A stretch of DNA of 64,000 nucleotides, taken from Pseudomonas sp. GGS8. GTDB lineage: Bacteria > Pseudomonadota > Gammaproteobacteria > Pseudomonadales > Pseudomonadaceae. The notes beneath the pieces were generated by a model, which was not told the DNA's origin, made no database searches, and worked only from the letters and a program-made list of their open reading frames with translations. The stretch spans positions 1,541,001 to 1,605,000 of the forward strand of contig NZ_JALJWF010000001.1 in NCBI RefSeq assembly GCF_024168645.1, in the 5' to 3' direction. Each line of letters opens with the position of its first letter. Position 1 is the first letter of the stretch. The translations under genes were made by a program, and so were the position numbers. Positions 43,208 to 54,547 of this stretch are shown in pieces.

Positions 43208-43948
43208 TCACTTCGTGGCGGTGCCATCCGGAACGAACACGTAGCCCACGCCCCAGACGGTCTGGATGTAGCGCGGTTTGGACGGATCGGGCTCGATCAT
43301 CCGGCGCAGACGGGAGATCTGCACGTCGATGGAACGCTCCAGGGCATCCCACTCGCGGCCACGGGCCAGGTTCATCAGCTTGTCGCGGGTCAGCGGTTGA
43401 CGGGCGTTCATGACCAGCGCCTTGAGCACCGCGAACTCACCGGTGGTGAGCATGTGCACTTTGTCGCCGCGCTTGAGTTCGCGGGTGGCCAGGGACAGTT
43501 CGTAGTCACCGAAGGTCACGCTTTCGTCTTCGCTGCCCGGCGCACCCGGCACCGGTGCTGCCTGGCGCCGCAGCACCGCTTTGACCCGGGCCATCAGCTC
43601 GTCCGGGTTGAACGGCTTGGCCAGGTAATCGTCGGCGCCCAGTTCCAGGCCCTTGATACGGCTCAGCTCGTCGCCCTTGGCGGTGAGCATGATGATTGGA
43701 ATCTGATTGTTCGCCGTACGCAGACGGCGGCAGGCGGTCAGGCCGTCTTCGCCGGGAAGCATCAGGTCGAGGACGACCAGGTTGAACACTTCACGCGCCA
43801 GCAGGCGGTCCATTTGCTCGGTGTTCGGGACGGCGCGGGCACGGTAGCCCTTGCTGACGAAAAAACGCTCCAGCAGGCTGCTCAGCCCCGGATCGTCGTC
43901 AACGATAAGAATTTTTTCGCCTTCAGCAGTTTGTGCAGTGCTGCTCAT
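43208..43948 (-). CDS. ompR: Response regulator OmpR
   Basis: A 246-residue OmpR/PhoB-type regulator. Receiver at about residues 12-126 (ILIVDDDPGLSSLLERF, Asp in LVVLDLMLPGEDGL, Lys in DYLAKPFNPDELMARV) and winged helix from about 150 (LTTGEFAVLKALV, REWDALERSIDVQISRLRR). First gene of ompR-envZ. Its promoter lies in the 361-base gap to tex on the divergent strand. Confidence 0.95.
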   Translation of the reverse strand: MSSTAQTAEGEKILIVDDDPGLSSLLERFFVSKGYRARAVPNTEQMDRLLAREVFNLVVLDLMLPGEDGLTACRRLRTANNQIPIIMLTAKGDELSRIKGLELGADDYLAKPFNPDELMARVKAVLRRQAAPVPGAPGSEDESVTFGDYELSLATRELKRGDKVHMLTTGEFAVLKALVMNARQPLTRDKLMNLARGREWDALERSIDVQISRLRRMIEPDPSKPRYIQTVWGVGYVFVPDGTATK

Positions 43949-44094
43949 TGGATGCTCCTTTGATCTCGGCGCGCATTATGGCGTAGCTGCCGTTATACGC
44001 ACCGAGTGCATTGTTAGCAGATTTTTCCTTCACCGCCAGAAAACCGGCCTTTTTGCCTACAGCCTGCAATGCCCCCGAATGACAGAACGCTGGT

Positions 44095-44100
44095 TATAAT
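44095..44100 (+). promoter_or_regulatory. Consensus -10 box upstream of tex
   Basis: TATAAT in GGTTATAATGCGCGG, about 210 bases before tex; no clear -35 box. It predicts a long tex leader (about 44107-44309). That leader has no convincing gene. Confidence 0.4.
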
Positions 44101-44309
44101 GCGCGGCCTTTTGTGTCAGGCAACGTCTGATCGTTATTGCCGGCAGCCACTTTTTATTTTCATGGCGCAAGCAGTAACTGTTCGATTTCACGGGTCAACG
44201 GCAAGCCTGTTGATCCAGGTAGCGGCGCTCGCCAGGCCGCTCAACCAGACTCGCCGAGCCTTTATCTCTGCGCCTGCGAGCCTGCTTTCACAATTTGTCA
44301 GGTGGTTTT

Positions 44310-46634
44310 ATGGACAGCATCAACAGCCGCATCGCCGAGGAACTGGGCGTGCGCCCTCAACAGGTCGAAGCGGCCGTCGCGCTACTCGATGAAGGCTCCA
44401 CGGTACCCTTCATCGCCCGCTACCGGAAAGAAGTGACCGGCAGCCTCGATGACACGCAACTGCGTCATCTGGAAGAGCGTCTGCGCTACCTGCGAGAACT
44501 CGACGAACGGCGTATCAGCATCCTCGCCAGCATCGAGGAGCAAGGCAAGCTGACCCCGCAACTTGAGCGCGACATCAAGCTCGCCGACACCAAGACCCGC
44601 CTCGAAGACTTGTACTTGCCGTACAAGCAGAAGCGCCGCACCAAGGGCCAGATCGCCCTGGAAGCCGGCCTCGGCGAACTGGCCGATGGCCTGTTCAACG
44701 ATCCGACCCAGAACCCGGAAACCGAAGCCGCGCGTTTCATCGACGCCGAAAAAGGCGTGGCCGATGTGAAGGCCGCCCTGGAAGGTGCCAAGTACATCCT
44801 CATGGAGCGCTTCGCCGAAGACGCGGGCCTGCTGGACAAGCTGCGTAGCTATCTCAAGCAGGAAGCCACCCTCAGTGCCCGCGTGATCGCCGGCAAGGAA
44901 GAGGAAGGCGCCAAGTTCCGCGACTACTTCGAGCACGACGAACCGCTGAAAAGCATGCCGTCCCACCGCGCGTTGGCGATTTTCCGTGGCCGCAACGAGG
45001 GCATTCTCAGCTCCGCGCTGAAAGTCGGCGACGAACTGCCGGGCACCATGCACCCGTGCGAAGGCATGATCGGCCAGCAGTTCGGCATCCAGAACCAGAA
45101 CCGCGCCGCCGACAAATGGCTGGGCGAAGTGGTGCGCTGGACCTGGAAGGTCAAGCTCTACACCCACCTGGAAACCGACCTGCTGGGCGAACTGCGCGAT
45201 GGCGCGGAAACCGAAGCGATCAACGTGTTCGCCCACAACCTGCACGACCTGCTGCTGGCCGCTCCGGCCGGCCCGCGTGCCACCCTGGGCCTCGACCCGG
45301 GCCTGCGCACCGGCTGCAAGGTCGCCGTGGTCGACGCCACCGGCAAGCTGCTGGACCACGCCACGGTTTACCCGCACGTGCCGCACAACAAGTGGGACCA
45401 GACCCTCGCCGTGCTCGCCGCCTTGTGCGCCAAGCATTCGGTGGACCTGATCGCCATCGGCAACGGCACCGCCAGCCGTGAAACCGACAAACTGGCTGCT
45501 GAGCTGATCAAAAAATACCCAGCCATGAAGATGACCAAAGTCATGGTCTCCGAGGCCGGTGCATCGGTTTACTCGGCCTCGGAACTGGCTTCCAAGGAAT
45601 TCCCGGACCTGGACGTGTCGATCCGTGGCGCGGTGTCCATCGCTCGTCGCTTGCAGGACCCGCTGGCCGAGCTGGTGAAAATCGATCCGAAATCCATCGG
45701 CGTTGGCCAATACCAGCACGACGTGTCGCAGCTGAAACTGGCGCGCGGCCTGGACGCAGTGGTCGAGGACTGCGTGAACGCCGTGGGCGTGGACGTCAAT
45801 ACTGCGTCCGTGGCGCTGCTGGCGCGCATCTCCGGCCTCAACGCGACCCTGGCGCAGAACATCGTTGCCCACCGCGACGAGTACGGTGCGTTCAAAACCC
45901 GTGCGGCCCTGAAGAAAGTCGCCCGCCTGGGTGAAAAAACCTTCGAACAAGCCGCCGGCTTCCTGCGCGTAATGAATGGCGACAACCCGCTGGATTCGTC
46001 GGCGGTTCACCCGGAAGCCTATCCGCTGGTGCAGCGCATTGCCGCTGAAACCGACCGCGATATTCGTTCGCTGATCGGCGACGCCGCGTTCCTCAAGCGC
46101 CTGGATCCGAAGAAATACACTGACGAAACGTTCGGCCTGCCGACGGTCACCGACATCCTGCAAGAGCTGGAGAAACCTGGCCGCGACCCACGTCCCGAGT
46201 TCAAGACCGCCGAGTTCCAGGACGGTGTCGAAGACCTCAAGGACCTGCAACTGGGCATGATCCTCGAAGGCGTGGTCACCAACGTGACCAACTTCGGTGC
46301 CTTCGTCGACATCGGCGTGCATCAGGACGGTCTGGTGCACATTTCCGCGCTGTCGGAGAAGTTCATCAAGGATCCACGCGAAGCGGTGAAGGCCGGTGAT
46401 GTGGTCAAGGTGAAGGTCATGGAAGTCGATATCCCGCGCAAACGCGTCGGCCTGTCGATGCGCATGAGCGACACCCCGGGCGAGAAGATCGACGGTGCCC
46501 GTGGTGCACGTCCGGGGTCGGCTCCGCGCCAATCCCAGAACACCGCGCCGCGCAAGGAAACCCCGGCAGCGGCTCCGACCAACAACGCCATGGCGTCGCT
46601 GTTTGCCAACGCCAAGCAGTTGAAGAAACGTTGA
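44310..46634 (+). CDS. tex: Transcription accessory protein Tex
   Basis: 774 residues. The Tex N-terminal domain ([34 protein letters not shown]), YqgF-like RNase H fold ([19 protein letters not shown]), helix-hairpin-helix ([20 protein letters not shown]) and C-terminal S1 domain ([20 protein letters not shown]) appear in the normal order. An Ala/Pro/Arg-rich tail follows. The start MDSINSR has AGGTGG upstream. Tex binds nucleic acid and affects transcription and, in pathogens, toxin expression. Stop and next start overlap (TGATG). Confidence 0.96.
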   Translation: MDSINSRIAEELGVRPQQVEAAVALLDEGSTVPFIARYRKEVTGSLDDTQLRHLEERLRYLRELDERRISILASIEEQGKLTPQLERDIKLADTKTRLEDLYLPYKQKRRTKGQIALEAGLGELADGLFNDPTQNPETEAARFIDAEKGVADVKAALEGAKYILMERFAEDAGLLDKLRSYLKQEATLSARVIAGKEEEGAKFRDYFEHDEPLKSMPSHRALAIFRGRNEGILSSALKVGDELPGTMHPCEGMIGQQFGIQNQNRAADKWLGEVVRWTWKVKLYTHLETDLLGELRDGAETEAINVFAHNLHDLLLAAPAGPRATLGLDPGLRTGCKVAVVDATGKLLDHATVYPHVPHNKWDQTLAVLAALCAKHSVDLIAIGNGTASRETDKLAAELIKKYPAMKMTKVMVSEAGASVYSASELASKEFPDLDVSIRGAVSIARRLQDPLAELVKIDPKSIGVGQYQHDVSQLKLARGLDAVVEDCVNAVGVDVNTASVALLARISGLNATLAQNIVAHRDEYGAFKTRAALKKVARLGEKTFEQAAGFLRVMNGDNPLDSSAVHPEAYPLVQRIAAETDRDIRSLIGDAAFLKRLDPKKYTDETFGLPTVTDILQELEKPGRDPRPEFKTAEFQDGVEDLKDLQLGMILEGVVTNVTNFGAFVDIGVHQDGLVHISALSEKFIKDPREAVKAGDVVKVKVMEVDIPRKRVGLSMRMSDTPGEKIDGARGARPGSAPRQSQNTAPRKETPAAAPTNNAMASLFANAKQLKKR

Positions 46635-47017
46635 TGGAGATCCCGGCCGGCTTGATCGAAAGCGCGTTTTTCAAGCTGCTGGGGTGTCGCTTGCACAGCC
46701 TGGAGGCCGGGGTGGCGCAAGTCGCCCTGGCGCTGGAACCAGAACTGCGCAATCGCGGCGGCAAGCTGCACGGCGGCGCCTTGTTCAGTCTGGTGGACAT
46801 TGCCATGGGGCTGGCCTGCTCCAGCACCCACGGCTTTGACCAGCAGAGCGCGACCATCGAGTGCAAGATCAACTACATCCGCGCCGTCGCCGACGGTGAA
46901 GTGATGTGCACGGCCAGGGTGATCCACCCGGGCCGTCGCACGCTTGTCGTCGAGGCCGATGTGATGCAAGGCGACAAACTGGTCGCAAAAGCACAAGGCA
47001 CGTTCGCTGTCCTGTAG
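46634..47017 (+). CDS. PaaI family thioesterase
   Basis: A 127-residue hotdog-fold thioesterase: NRGGKLHGGALFSLVDIAMGLAC is the PaaI/DUF4442-type signature with HGG and the catalytic Asp, followed by IECKINYIRAVADGEVMC. ATG at 46634 overlaps the tex stop, so it is translationally coupled to tex. Substrate unknown. Confidence 0.88.
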   Translation: MEIPAGLIESAFFKLLGCRLHSLEAGVAQVALALEPELRNRGGKLHGGALFSLVDIAMGLACSSTHGFDQQSATIECKINYIRAVADGEVMCTARVIHPGRRTLVVEADVMQGDKLVAKAQGTFAVL

Positions 47018-47072
47018 CCCCCAATCATCAATTTGAGTTAATTTCGGCGCTGTGACTACAGCGTCGGAGTTT

Positions 47073-47223
47073 CTGTGGGAGCGCTTGTGGCGAGGGGGCT
47101 TGCCCCCGTTTGAGTGCGTAGCACTCACAAGATCTTGGAACATCAGAGGTTTTGGGGCTGCTTCGCAGCCCAACGGGGCGATGCGGCGTTCCGACAAGCC
47201 CCCTCGCCACGGGCCCGCTCCCA
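47073..47223. repeat. Nested REP doublet
   Basis: An outer pair CTGTGGGAGC / GCTCCCAG encloses a GTGGCGAGGGGGCTTGCCCCC doublet (47087-47210) with the internal GGCTGCTTCGCAGCC palindrome. It fills most of the 342-base gap between the PaaI gene and gshA. Confidence 0.88.
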
Positions 47224-47359
47224 GCGGGGATTGCGGCGCTGGCTGACAGCAGGCCAGTGCGGCCCGAAAACCAGGCGAAAACGCCAGTTTCAACTTCACC
47301 CTTGTAGACCGTCTTGCCCACCCCCATATTGGGGCGACTGACGCGTGAAGGAATCCAAC

Positions 47360-48943
47360 TTGAGCGAACTTCTCAACCGCCGCCTGGCTCTGCTCGGCGA
47401 GCGCGCTAACCTCTCTCTGCTCGAACAGTGCCTTCACGGCATCGAACGTGAATGCCTGCGCGTGACGGGCGAAGGGCGCCTGGCGCAAACGCCGCACCCC
47501 GAAGCATTGGGTTCCGCGCTGACCAACGAACAAATCACCACTGACTACTCCGAGTCACTGCTGGAGTTCATCACGCCGGCCCTGCCAGACCCGGCGGATA
47601 CGCTGGCGAGCCTGGACAAGATACACCGGTTTGCCTATAGCAAACTCGGCGACGAGTACCTGTGGAGTCCGTCGATGCCGTGCCCGTTGCCGGCCGAGGA
47701 AGACATCCCGATCGCCTATTACGGCACCTCCAACATCGGTCAACTGAAATACGTCTATCGCAAGGGCCTGGCCCTGCGTTACGGCAAGACGATGCAGTGC
47801 ATCGCCGGGATTCACTACAACTTTTCCCTGCCGGAAAAGCTCTGGCCGCTGCTTAAAGAGGCTGAAGGCTTTGTCGGCACCGACCGCGATTATCAGTCGT
47901 CAGCCTACATCGCGCTGATCCGCAACTTCCGTCGCTACAGCTGGCTGCTGATGTACCTGTTCGGCGCGTCCCCTGCGCTGGACGCCGGTTTCCTGCGCGG
48001 TCGCTCGCATCAGCTGGAACAACTGGATCCGGACACCTTGTACCTGCCGTACGCCACCAGCCTGCGCATGAGCGATCTGGGTTACCAGAGCAACGCCCAG
48101 GCCGGTCTGACGCCGTGCTACAACGACCTGACCAGCTACACCGACAGCCTGCGCAAAGCGGTGGCTACGCCGTATCCAGCGTACGTCGAGGTGGGTACAC
48201 ACAAGGACGGTGAGTGGGTTCAGCTCAACACCAACATCCTGCAGATCGAAAACGAGTACTACTCCAACATCCGCCCCAAGCGCGTGACCTACACCGGCGA
48301 ACGGCCGATTCAGGCGCTGGTGGCCCGCGGCATTCAATACGTAGAAGTGCGCTGCCTGGACATCAACCCGTTCCTGCCGATGGGCATCGACCTCACCGAA
48401 TCACGGTTCCTCGACGCATTCCTGCTGTACTGCGCGCTGAACGACAGCCCGCTGCTGACCAGTACCAGCTGCGGTAACGCAACCTCGAACTTCCTCAGCG
48501 TGGTCAAGGAAGGTCGTCGTCCGGGCCTGCAGCTGCAACGCGACGGGCAAGCGGTGGACATGAAGGAATGGGCCGGCGAATTGCTGGAGAAGATTGCACC
48601 ATTGGCGGCGTTGCTGGATCAGAGCCATGGCGGCGATGCCCACAGCAAGGCGCTGGACGCCCAAATGGCCAAGGTCCAGGACTCGTCCCTGACGCCATCG
48701 GCCCAGGTGCTGGCAGCGATGGCCGAGCACAAGGAAAGCTTCGCCCGGTTCTCCTTGCGCCAGAGTCAGGTGCATGCAGAGTTTTTCCGCAGCGAGCCGC
48801 TTTCCAGCGAAGAACAGGCTAAATTTGAAGCGTTGGCGCGTTCATCGCTGGCTCAGCAGACGGAGCTGGAACAGAACGAAGTCGGCGATTTCGATGTGTT
48901 TGTCGGGGCGTATCAGGCGAGCATTCTGGCGATCAGTAACTAA
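47360..48943 (+). CDS. gshA: Glutamate-cysteine ligase
   Basis: 527 residues; first step of glutathione synthesis (gamma-glutamylcysteine from Glu, Cys and ATP). The start is taken as TTG at 47360 ([17 protein letters not shown] after Met) because AAGGA lies seven bases upstream at 47348-47352 and the length then equals the usual Pseudomonas GshA; a GTG at 47345 would add five residues and contain the ribosome-binding site. Seen: [41 protein letters not shown] and [12 protein letters not shown]. It fits the sulfur theme of the right half. Confidence 0.94.
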   Translation: MSELLNRRLALLGERANLSLLEQCLHGIERECLRVTGEGRLAQTPHPEALGSALTNEQITTDYSESLLEFITPALPDPADTLASLDKIHRFAYSKLGDEYLWSPSMPCPLPAEEDIPIAYYGTSNIGQLKYVYRKGLALRYGKTMQCIAGIHYNFSLPEKLWPLLKEAEGFVGTDRDYQSSAYIALIRNFRRYSWLLMYLFGASPALDAGFLRGRSHQLEQLDPDTLYLPYATSLRMSDLGYQSNAQAGLTPCYNDLTSYTDSLRKAVATPYPAYVEVGTHKDGEWVQLNTNILQIENEYYSNIRPKRVTYTGERPIQALVARGIQYVEVRCLDINPFLPMGIDLTESRFLDAFLLYCALNDSPLLTSTSCGNATSNFLSVVKEGRRPGLQLQRDGQAVDMKEWAGELLEKIAPLAALLDQSHGGDAHSKALDAQMAKVQDSSLTPSAQVLAAMAEHKESFARFSLRQSQVHAEFFRSEPLSSEEQAKFEALARSSLAQQTELEQNEVGDFDVFVGAYQASILAISN

Positions 48944-48962
48944 TCTGCCAGAGCAGGTCCCC

Positions 48963-49095
48963 CTGTGGCGAGGGGGCTTGCCCCCGTTCGGCTGCGCAGC
49001 AGTCGTAATGCAGGCGACTCGGTTTATCCGAAATATTACGCGTGTCGGTTTTGGGACTGCTGCGCAGTCCAACGGGGGCAAGCCCCCTCGCCACA
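48963..49095. repeat. REP doublet (GTGGCGAGGGGGCTTGCCCCC type)
   Basis: CTGTGGCGAGGGGGCTTGCC at 48963 and the inverted CAAGCCCCCTCGCCAC ending at about 49094; internal GGCTGCGCAGC and GACTGCTGCGCAGTC palindromes. Between gshA and the tau promoter. Confidence 0.92.
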
Positions 49096-49130
49096 ACGGT
49101 CTCCCTTAGAATTTTCCGCTCATAAGCTCA

Positions 49131-49154
49131 TTCTAAAAAGTTATTTATTTTAGG
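49131..49154 (+). promoter_or_regulatory. AT-rich element upstream of tauA, candidate sulfur-control site
   Basis: TTCTAAAAAGTTATTTATT occurs 63-86 bases before tauA and resembles TTCCTAAAAGTTAGTTTATT upstream of the sfnB-type gene (63353 onward). Both genes belong to sulfur-starvation regulons, so CysB or a related activator is a reasonable candidate binder (inference). Confidence 0.35.
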
Positions 49155-49216
49155 TTTCTTATATCATTTAGTCTCCTTTCACGCCGATTCTCGGTCGTCT
49201 GAAAAGGAGCTTCCCG

Positions 49217-50194
49217 ATGAAACTGACTTTCCCCCTTCGCCTCCTGGCGGCCGCGTCGTTGGCTGCGGCGAGTTTCCTGGCTCAGGCGGCAGACGTGACC
49301 GTCGCCTACCAGACCACCGTTGACCCGGCCAAAGTCGCCCAGGCCGACGGCGCCTACGAAAAAGCCACCAACGCCAAGATCGACTGGCGAAAATTCGATA
49401 GCGGCGCCGACATCATCGCCGCCATCGCTTCCGGCGATGTGCAGATCGGCTACCTCGGCTCCAGCCCCCTGACGGCGGCAATCACCCGCAAAGTCCCGGT
49501 GGAAACCTTCCTCATCGCCACCCAGATCGGTGCCGCCGAAGCACTGGTCGCCCGCGATGGTTCCGGGATCAAGACCCCGCAAGACCTGATCGGCAAGAAA
49601 GTTGCCGTACCATTCGTCTCCACCGGCCACTACAGCCTGCTCGCCGCGCTGAAACACTGGAACATCGACCCGTCGAAAGTCACCGTACTCAACCTCGCGC
49701 CGCCAGCCATCATCGCGGCATGGAAACGCGGTGACATCGACGCCACCTACGTGTGGGACCCGGCCCTCGGTGTGGCCAAGGAAAACGGCAAAGTACTGAT
49801 CACTTCCGGCGAGCTGGCCAAGTTCGGCGCTCCGACCTTCGATGCCTGGATCGTGCGCAAGGACTTCGCCGAGAAGCATCCGGAGATCGTCACCGCATTC
49901 GCCAAAGTGACCCTTGATGCCTACGCCGACTACCGCAAGGACCCGCAAGCCTGGCTGGCCAATCAAAGCAACGTCGACAAACTGGTGAAACTCTCCGGTG
50001 CCAAGGCCAGCGATATTCCGCTGCTGCTGCAAGGCAACGTGTATCCACTGGCGGCTGATCAGGTGATCACCCTCGGCGCACCCACCACCAAGGCCATCAC
50101 CGACACCGCTGTGTTCCTCAAGGAACAGGGCAAGGTCGAGGCCGTGCTGCCGGACTACGCGCCGTACGTCAGCGCCAAGTACATCACCAACTGA
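49217..50194 (+). CDS. tauA: Taurine ABC transporter, periplasmic binding protein
   Basis: 325 residues with a signal peptide ([20 protein letters not shown]). SsuA/THI5-like fold: [52 protein letters not shown] and [15 protein letters not shown], which is a TauA-specific pattern. AAGGAG ribosome-binding site. First gene of tauABCD; expression is normally induced by sulfate starvation. Confidence 0.95.
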   Translation: MKLTFPLRLLAAASLAAASFLAQAADVTVAYQTTVDPAKVAQADGAYEKATNAKIDWRKFDSGADIIAAIASGDVQIGYLGSSPLTAAITRKVPVETFLIATQIGAAEALVARDGSGIKTPQDLIGKKVAVPFVSTGHYSLLAALKHWNIDPSKVTVLNLAPPAIIAAWKRGDIDATYVWDPALGVAKENGKVLITSGELAKFGAPTFDAWIVRKDFAEKHPEIVTAFAKVTLDAYADYRKDPQAWLANQSNVDKLVKLSGAKASDIPLLLQGNVYPLAADQVITLGAPTTKAITDTAVFLKEQGKVEAVLPDYAPYVSAKYITN

Positions 50195-50210
50195 TCGGGA
50201 GTTAACCGCG

Positions 50211-51005
50211 ATGGCTTTGCTACAGCTGGAGCGCATCAGCGCACAGTACCCCGGCAGCCCGGAACCTGTGCTGGCGGATATTTCCCTGAGCCTTGGGCCC
50301 CGGCAGTTGCTGGTCGCCCTCGGCCCTTCCGGCAGTGGCAAGACTTCGCTGTTGAACCTGATTGCCGGTTTCGTCGAGCCCAGTGCCGGGCGCATCACCC
50401 TTGACGGCGTGCCGGTCAAAGGCCCGAGTGCCGAGCGCGGCGTGGTGTTTCAGGATGATGCCCTGCTGCCTTGGCAGGACGTTCTGGCCAACGTCGGATT
50501 CGGTCTGGAACTGGCCGGCGCTGCGCGGGAAAAACGTGAACAGCGCGCCCGGGAAATGCTCGCACTGGTGGACCTTTCCGGTTTCGAGAACCGCCGCATC
50601 TGGCAACTTTCGGGCGGGCAGAAACAGCGTGTCGGCCTGGCTCGTGCCCTCGCCGCCAACCCTCGGGTGTTGCTGATGGACGAGCCCTTCGGCGCCCTCG
50701 ACGCCTTCACCCGCGAGCAGATGCAGGAGCTGCTGTTACAAGTGTGGCAACGCACCGCCAAACCGGTGTTTCTGATCACCCACGATATTGAAGAAGCGGT
50801 GTTCCTCGCCACCGACCTGATTCTGCTGGCGCCGAATCCCGGGCAAATCGTCGAGCGTCTAAGCCTGGATTTTGGTCAGCGTTACGCCGCCGGCGAGTCG
50901 GCGCGCGCGATCAAATCCGACCCGCGCTTTATCGAAACCCGCGAACACGTGCTCGCCAAAGTGTTCTCCCAACGCAGTGCCGTTCAGCGGCAGGAGCGCG
51001 CATGA
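50211..51005 (+). CDS. tauB: Taurine ABC transporter, ATP-binding protein
   Basis: 264 residues: Walker [16 protein letters not shown], signature [19 protein letters not shown], Walker [14 protein letters not shown] and the switch [14 protein letters not shown]. The [20 protein letters not shown] segment is typical of Tau/SsuB ATPases. Overlaps tauC by ATGA. Confidence 0.95.
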   Translation: MALLQLERISAQYPGSPEPVLADISLSLGPRQLLVALGPSGSGKTSLLNLIAGFVEPSAGRITLDGVPVKGPSAERGVVFQDDALLPWQDVLANVGFGLELAGAAREKREQRAREMLALVDLSGFENRRIWQLSGGQKQRVGLARALAANPRVLLMDEPFGALDAFTREQMQELLLQVWQRTAKPVFLITHDIEEAVFLATDLILLAPNPGQIVERLSLDFGQRYAAGESARAIKSDPRFIETREHVLAKVFSQRSAVQRQERA

Positions 51006-51835
51006 GCAGCTATCACATTCCCGCCACGACGGTGAAACCGGGCTCGACGGTGATTGTGCTGCGTCGCAGCATCGGCACACGCGCAATCAGCGTATTGACC
51101 TTGATCGCATTGTTAGCGATCTGGTGGGCCGTCACCGCCACCGGTTTGATCGAACCGCTGTTCCTGCCGCCCCCCTCCGCCGTGCTGCAAAAAGGTTGGT
51201 TGCTGGTGACCACCGGCTACATGGACTCGACCTTGTGGCAGCACTTGGGCGCGAGCCTCAGCCGCATCGGTTTGGGTCTGGGCTTCGCGGTGCTGACCGC
51301 CGTGCCGGTCGGCATTGCCATCGGCCACAACCGCATTGCTCGCGGCATTCTCGATCCGCTGATCGAGTTTTACCGCCCGATTCCACCCCTGGCCTATTTA
51401 CCGCTGATCGTGATCTGGTGCGGCATCGGTGAGCTGTCAAAAGTGTTGCTGATCTACCTGGCGATCTTCGCCCCGATCGCGATTGCCACCGCCACAGGCG
51501 TGCGCACCGTCGATCCGGCGAAATTGCGCGCCGCGCAGTCGTTGGGCGCGACTCGGGCACAGTTGATTCGGCATGTGATTCTGCCCAGTGCCCTGCCGGA
51601 TATTTTGACTGGCGTGCGCATTGGTTTGGGTGTGGGCTGGTCGACACTGGTCGCCGCCGAATTGATCGCCGCCACCAGCGGTTTGGGCTTCATGGTGCAG
51701 TCGGCCGCACAGTTCCTGGTCACCGATGTGGTGGTGCTGGGGATTCTGGTGATCGCGCTGATCGCCTTCGCCATGGAAATGGGCCTGCGTGCCCTGCAAC
51801 GCAAACTGGTGCCGTGGCATGGCCAGGCTCACTGA
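51002..51835 (+). CDS. tauC: Taurine ABC transporter, permease
   Basis: 277 residues with six predicted helices. The EAA-type cytoplasmic loop [20 protein letters not shown] contacts Tau[18 protein letters not shown] and [16 protein letters not shown] are typical of TauC/SsuC. Co-transcribed with tauB and tauD. Confidence 0.95.
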   Translation: MSSYHIPATTVKPGSTVIVLRRSIGTRAISVLTLIALLAIWWAVTATGLIEPLFLPPPSAVLQKGWLLVTTGYMDSTLWQHLGASLSRIGLGLGFAVLTAVPVGIAIGHNRIARGILDPLIEFYRPIPPLAYLPLIVIWCGIGELSKVLLIYLAIFAPIAIATATGVRTVDPAKLRAAQSLGATRAQLIRHVILPSALPDILTGVRIGLGVGWSTLVAAELIAATSGLGFMVQSAAQFLVTDVVVLGILVIALIAFAMEMGLRALQRKLVPWHGQAH

Positions 51836-51874
51836 ATATTCATGTGTCGACACCCCGGATTGAAGAGAGCCACC

Positions 51875-52717
51875 ATGAGCCACCTGACTATTGTCCCTTT
51901 AAGCTGCGCCCTCGGCGCGCAAATCAGCGGCGTCGACATCAGCCAGCCACTGACCGTGGAACAACGCGACGCCATCGAACAAGCGCTGCTCAAGCATCAG
52001 GTGCTGTTCTTCCGTAATCAGCCGATCGAGCCACCGCAGCAAGCGCGATTCGCCGCTTATTTCGGCGACCTGCATATTCATCCGATCTACCCGAACGTGC
52101 CGGAACAGCCGGAAGTGCTGATCCTCGACACCGCCGTCACCGACGTACGGGACAACGCCATCTGGCACACCGACGTAACGTTCCTGCCGACCCCGGCGAT
52201 GGGCGCGGTACTCAGCGCCAAGTTGCTGCCGGAGTTTGGCGGCGACACGTTATGGGCCAGCGGCGTTGCGGCGTATGAAGCGCTGTCCGCGCCGATGAAA
52301 ACCTTGCTCGAAGGGCTGACCGCCACTCACGACTTCACCCGTTCGTTTCCACTGGAGCGCTATGGCAACACGCCGCAAGCCTTGGCCCAGTGGGAAGAAG
52401 CTCGCCGCAAAAATCCACCGCTGTCGCACCCGGTGATTCGTACGCACCCGGTGAGCGGGCGTCGTTCGTTATTCGTCAACGAGGGCTTCACGTCGAAGAT
52501 CAACGAGTTGTCGGAAACCGAGAGCGAAGCCGTTCTGAGGTTTTTGTTCACCCACACCACACGGCCGGACTTCACCATTCGCTGGCGCTGGCAGAAAGAC
52601 GACATCGCGTTCTGGGACAACCGCGTGACCCAGCATTACGCGGTGGATGATTACCGCCCGGCACGGCGGGTGATGCAGCGAGCGACGGTGTTGGGGGATG
52701 TGCCGTTTTTTCGGTGA
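51875..52717 (+). CDS. tauD: Taurine dioxygenase
   Basis: A 280-residue 2-oxoglutarate/Fe(II) dioxygenase that releases sulfite and aminoacetaldehyde from taurine. Facial triad: His and Asp in [18 protein letters not shown] and distal His in [15 protein letters not shown], with the 2OG-binding Arg in [31 protein letters not shown] is the family start; an earlier in-frame start at 51842 is not needed. Last gene of tauABCD. Confidence 0.95.
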   Translation: MSHLTIVPLSCALGAQISGVDISQPLTVEQRDAIEQALLKHQVLFFRNQPIEPPQQARFAAYFGDLHIHPIYPNVPEQPEVLILDTAVTDVRDNAIWHTDVTFLPTPAMGAVLSAKLLPEFGGDTLWASGVAAYEALSAPMKTLLEGLTATHDFTRSFPLERYGNTPQALAQWEEARRKNPPLSHPVIRTHPVSGRRSLFVNEGFTSKINELSETESEAVLRFLFTHTTRPDFTIRWRWQKDDIAFWDNRVTQHYAVDDYRPARRVMQRATVLGDVPFFR

Positions 52718-52750
52718 TCAGCCTGTTTTTTGTACTGAAATTGATGGCCC

Positions 52751-52844
52751 CATCGCGGGCAAGCCCGCTCCCACAAAGTTATCGGTTGACCGCAAAATAT
52801 TGGTCAATACAAATCCACTGTGGGAGCGGGCTTGCCCGCGATAG
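52751..52844. repeat. REP doublet (GGGAGCGGGCTTGCCCGCGA type)
   Basis: ATCGCGGGCAAGCCCGCTCC (52752 onward) and the inverted GGGAGCGGGCTTGCCCGCGA ending about 52842. Between convergent tauD and the aldo/keto reductase gene. Confidence 0.92.
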
Positions 52845-52881
52845 CGATATTACAGACGCCAGAAAATCCGGCGCCAAACAC

Positions 52882-53919
52882 TTATTCAGCCATCGAAGGC
52901 TTCTCCCACAAATTGATCCCGCCCTCCTGGGCAAATCGATCAATCTCCGCCAGTTCTTCCACGCTAAAACTCAGGTTCTTCAATGCCCCGACGTTCTCGA
53001 TGATCTGCTCCGGCCGGCTCGCACCGATCAGCGCCGAGGTCACCCGTGAATCGCGCAGGGTCCACGCCAACGCCAGTTGCGCCAGACTCTGGCCGCGACG
53101 CCTGGCAATTTCGTTGAGCCCACGTACATGGGCGATGTTGGCTTCAGACAGGTGCGAAGACTGCAATGAGTCACCGCCCGGACGATTGACCCGCGCATCC
53201 TTCGGGATGCCGTTGAGGTATTTGTCGGTCAGCAGGCCCTGAGCCAACGGCGTGAAGGCGATCACACCGGTACCGAGTTCGTCGGTGACATCCAACAGGT
53301 CCTTCTCCACCCAGCGGTTGAGCAAGTTGTAGGCGGGTTGGTGGATCAGCAGCGGGACTTTCCACTCCTTGAGCAACGCGGCCATTTCCCGGGTTTTCAC
53401 CCCGGAGTAAGACGAGATACCAATGTACAAGGCCTTGCCCTGTTGTACGGCCGTGGCCAGTGCGCTGGCGGTTTCTTCCAGCGGCGTATCCGGGTCGAAG
53501 CGGTGGGAATAGAAGATGTCCACATAATCGAGGCCCAGCCGTTGCAGGCTCTGGTCGAGACTGGCCAGCACATATTTGCGCGACCCGCCGCCTTGGCCGT
53601 AAGGGCCGGGCCACATGTCCCAGCCGGCCTTGCTGGAGATGATCAACTCGTCGCGGTACTGCTTGAAGTCTTCTCGCAGCAAACGGCCGAAGTTGATTTC
53701 GGCGCTGCCATACGGCGGGCCATAATTGTTGGCCAGGTCGAAGTGGTTAATCCCTGAGTCAAACGCCGTGCGCAGCAACGAGCGCTGGGTGTCGATCGGC
53801 GTACTGTCGCCGAAGTTGTGCCATAGCCCCAGGGACAGTGCCGGCAGTACCAGCCCGCTGCGGCCTACGCGGCGGTAAGGGATGGAGTCGTAGCGGTTTT
53901 CGGCAGCGGTGTAGGTCAT
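52882..53919 (-). CDS. Aldo/keto reductase, YghZ (L-glyceraldehyde 3-phosphate reductase) type
   Basis: 345 residues. AKR tetrad: Asp and Tyr in GINHFDLANNYGPPYGSAE, Lys in LIISSKAGWDMWPGPYG, and His in VDIFYSHRFDPDTPLEE. GPPYGSAE and the GYGQGGGSRKYVLASLDQSL segment (here GPYGQGGGSRKY) are typical of YghZ. The start MTYTAAENRYDSIPYRRVG has AGAGGA upstream; a longer frame to 54018 is rejected. NADPH-dependent reduction of methylglyoxal or L-glyceraldehyde 3-phosphate is family knowledge. Confidence 0.9.
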   Translation of the reverse strand: MTYTAAENRYDSIPYRRVGRSGLVLPALSLGLWHNFGDSTPIDTQRSLLRTAFDSGINHFDLANNYGPPYGSAEINFGRLLREDFKQYRDELIISSKAGWDMWPGPYGQGGGSRKYVLASLDQSLQRLGLDYVDIFYSHRFDPDTPLEETASALATAVQQGKALYIGISSYSGVKTREMAALLKEWKVPLLIHQPAYNLLNRWVEKDLLDVTDELGTGVIAFTPLAQGLLTDKYLNGIPKDARVNRPGGDSLQSSHLSEANIAHVRGLNEIARRRGQSLAQLALAWTLRDSRVTSALIGASRPEQIIENVGALKNLSFSVEELAEIDRFAQEGGINLWEKPSMAE

Positions 53920-54086
53920 CGAATCCTCTCTTGTCTGTCTTGAATGTGATATCGACTGCTTTGCAAGTGGCCCAGCATACGCTTGGACAAACACCGATAA
54001 ACCTCGGACTCGACTCATTGCTGAAACGTTTCACAGATTATTTAAAACTGACCTGCCTCCATAGAATCGATATCCACGCCCAACGC

Positions 54087-54488
54087 TTACGCCGACAACT
54101 CACGTAGCGCGGCAGCCGCCAAAAAGCCAGACCTTGAGCTATATCGCTGATCTCGTCTGACCGTCTGGTCGATACGCTCAAGCAACTGCTCAGGAAGCGT
54201 GGCATTGAAGCGCACCGACTTGCCGAAATAAGGCGTGATATCGAATTCGACCACACCCCACACGCCGCCAGCGTAATCAGGGTTATCCAGATGAGCGTCA
54301 ATCTCACGCACCTGCGGAAGTGGATCACCATCGGCGACCAGACCTTCGTAGTGCAAAGCCAACGCTTCTTTCACATTTTCAAATGCCTGCGCCACAGTAG
54401 CGCCCGCGGAGAAGCACCCCGGCACGTCCGGGATAATCACTCCGTATTCTGAGTCGGCATCCTTGTGCAGAACGACCGGGAATTTCAT
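54087..54488 (-). CDS. hicB: Type II antitoxin HicB
   Basis: A 133-residue antitoxin. The N-terminal RNase-H-like domain has MKFPVVLHKDADSEYGVIIP and DVPGCFSAGATVAQAFENV, the HicB hallmark; the C-terminal VRFNATLPEQLLERIDQTV is a ribbon-helix-helix DNA-binding domain. The start at 54488 is preferred over an ATG at 54551 that overlaps the hicA stop. It neutralises HicA and represses the operon. Confidence 0.92.
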   Translation of the reverse strand: MKFPVVLHKDADSEYGVIIPDVPGCFSAGATVAQAFENVKEALALHYEGLVADGDPLPQVREIDAHLDNPDYAGGVWGVVEFDITPYFGKSVRFNATLPEQLLERIDQTVRRDQRYSSRSGFLAAAALRELSA

Positions 54489-54547
54489 TTCGATGAGTCC
54501 TTCCTGTGATGCGGCCCCTTCGAGGCTCTCGTTTCCGATGTCGGGCC

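Noticed and set aside
44382..46532. 716-codon open frame antisense to tex
   Set aside because: Repetitive His/Gln/Val-rich composition typical of antisense frames; tex is complete on the other strand.
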